Shown: positions 4,432-5,025 of the stretch, one piece after another
Layout: every line of letters starts with the position of its first letter
Numbering within the stretch: the first letter of the stretch is position 1
Assembly (NCBI GenBank): GCA_030040175.1
Contig: JASHUF010000548.1
Span: forward strand, 1 to 5,025
Length of the DNA stretch: 5,025 nucleotides
Direction: 5' to 3'
Origin: Acidobacteriaceae bacterium
GTDB taxonomy: Bacteria > Acidobacteriota > Terriglobia > Terriglobales > Acidobacteriaceae
Notes under the pieces: generated by a model
The model's database searches: none
The model's input: the letters and a program-made list of their open reading frames with translations, nothing else
Told to the model about the DNA's origin: nothing
Made by a program: the position numbers and the translations under genes

Positions 4432-5025
4432 ATGCAGAGTTTCACCCTTGTTCTCGCATTTGCGTTCGGTCTGTACGTCGCACGCGGAAATGCCCAATCC
4501 ACCGCCGTGGCGGTACCAGCTGCGATCAAGGTCAGCGCGTTCCCGGGCGGCGACATCGGCGCCAAGGTCGCGACCGCCATGGCAGCGTGCAACCCCAGCC
4601 TCACCGTGCCCTGCGTGATGGTCCTCGACGCAGCGCTCGGCTCCACGCCGGCCGGCGTTCTGCCCCCGCTTTGCCCGCAGTGCTCCCTCCGCGACGAGCG
4701 TCCCGCAGGCCTCTCGGGCAATCCGCCGGCTCTGTTGCCGTCCGATACTACAGTCCTCGACGCCCGGTACTTCGGCGCCGACCCCAGCGGCACCCTCGAC
4801 AGCACTGCCGCGCTTCTGCGCGCGGCCACCGCTTCCTGCCTGCCCGGCGACGTGGTCAAGCCTGTCCTGCTTCCTCCAGGACACTATCGAATCCTCAACC
4901 TCGACCTGAGCCACGCTCCCTGTCAACCCTACCTGGAAACTCCCAATGACCACTCGGTCGAGCTGGTCTATAACGGCAACGGAAACCCGGGCGATTTCCT
5001 CATCAAGCTCCCCTGCCCGCGCCAT
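4432..5025 (+). CDS. Probable exported pectate-lyase-like beta-helix protein, C-terminus cut by window edge
   Basis: The 198 visible residues begin with a hydrophobic segment (4-17) and a likely signal-peptidase site near GNAQS (19-23), though the n-region lacks a basic residue. Residues 108-153 read VLDARYFGADPSGTLDSTAALLRA, then a variable part, then VLLPPGHYRI. This is the opening strand-helix-strand of the pectate-lyase-3 type of right-handed beta-helix (PF12708), whose usual form is an FGA-x-x-DG-x-x-D-x-x-A pattern followed by a PPG-x-Y strand. Such proteins are cell-surface or secreted polysaccharide lyases, hydrolases or tail-fibre-like proteins; the catalytic part is beyond the edge, so substrate is unknown. 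Residues 37-53 (FPGGDIGAK to Cys53) resemble a degenerate extra copy of the same opening. Seven cysteines (53, 61, 81, 84, 136, 164, 195) after the signal suggest disulfides. It is the only gene here with a clear own leader and ribosome binding site while standing first in its unit. Confidence 0.75.
   Translation, partial: MQSFTLVLAFAFGLYVARGNAQSTAVAVPAAIKVSAFPGGDIGAKVATAMAACNPSLTVPCVMVLDAALGSTPAGVLPPLCPQCSLRDERPAGLSGNPPALLPSDTTVLDARYFGADPSGTLDSTAALLRAATASCLPGDVVKPVLLPPGHYRILNLDLSHAPCQPYLETPNDHSVELVYNGNGNPGDFLIKLPCPRH

Overview
The window is G+C-rich bacterial chromosomal DNA with dense short-gap gene packing. It holds seven protein genes, two of them cut by the window edges, and no RNA gene, CRISPR array, insertion sequence or phage gene that I can see. 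The codon style, the miaB / bifunctional-nuclease pair, a secreted pectate-lyase-like protein and start codons placed directly after -10-like hexamers suggest a soil-type Acidobacteriota (Terriglobia-like) chromosome. This taxonomic guess is inference; nothing in the window proves it.

Left part (1-1200, minus strand): a two-gene unit. A fold-type II PLP-dependent threonine/serine dehydratase-like enzyme (start 1200, stop 229) is followed, with stop and start codons overlapping, by a hotdog-fold PaaI-like thioesterase that runs off the left edge. Across a 58-bp divergent promoter region, a small lipid-anchored monohaem cytochrome c (1259-1612, plus) reads the other way.

Middle part (1719-3544, plus strand): miaB, the tRNA 2-methylthio-N6-isopentenyladenosine synthase, is followed 17 bp later by a bifunctional-nuclease-family (DUF151) protein, most likely one operon. 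The second gene ends in a 13-bp tail-to-tail overlap with a class I glutamine amidotransferase-like gene on the minus strand (3532-4251).

Right part (4252-5025): a 180-bp A+T-richer intergenic stretch with a small palindrome and an imperfect direct repeat separates the amidotransferase from a divergent, cysteine-rich, probably exported protein (4432 to the right edge) whose visible part ends in the start of a pectate-lyase-type beta-helix domain.

The most informative cross-gene signal is in initiation. Four of the five genes that lie first in their transcription unit have a TAnnnT hexamer ending 6 or 7 bases before the start codon and no credible Shine-Dalgarno sequence, which fits leaderless mRNAs. 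The operon-internal nuclease gene and the exported protein gene have clear purine-rich ribosome binding sites. I found no convincing new multi-gene system; the content is mostly housekeeping.
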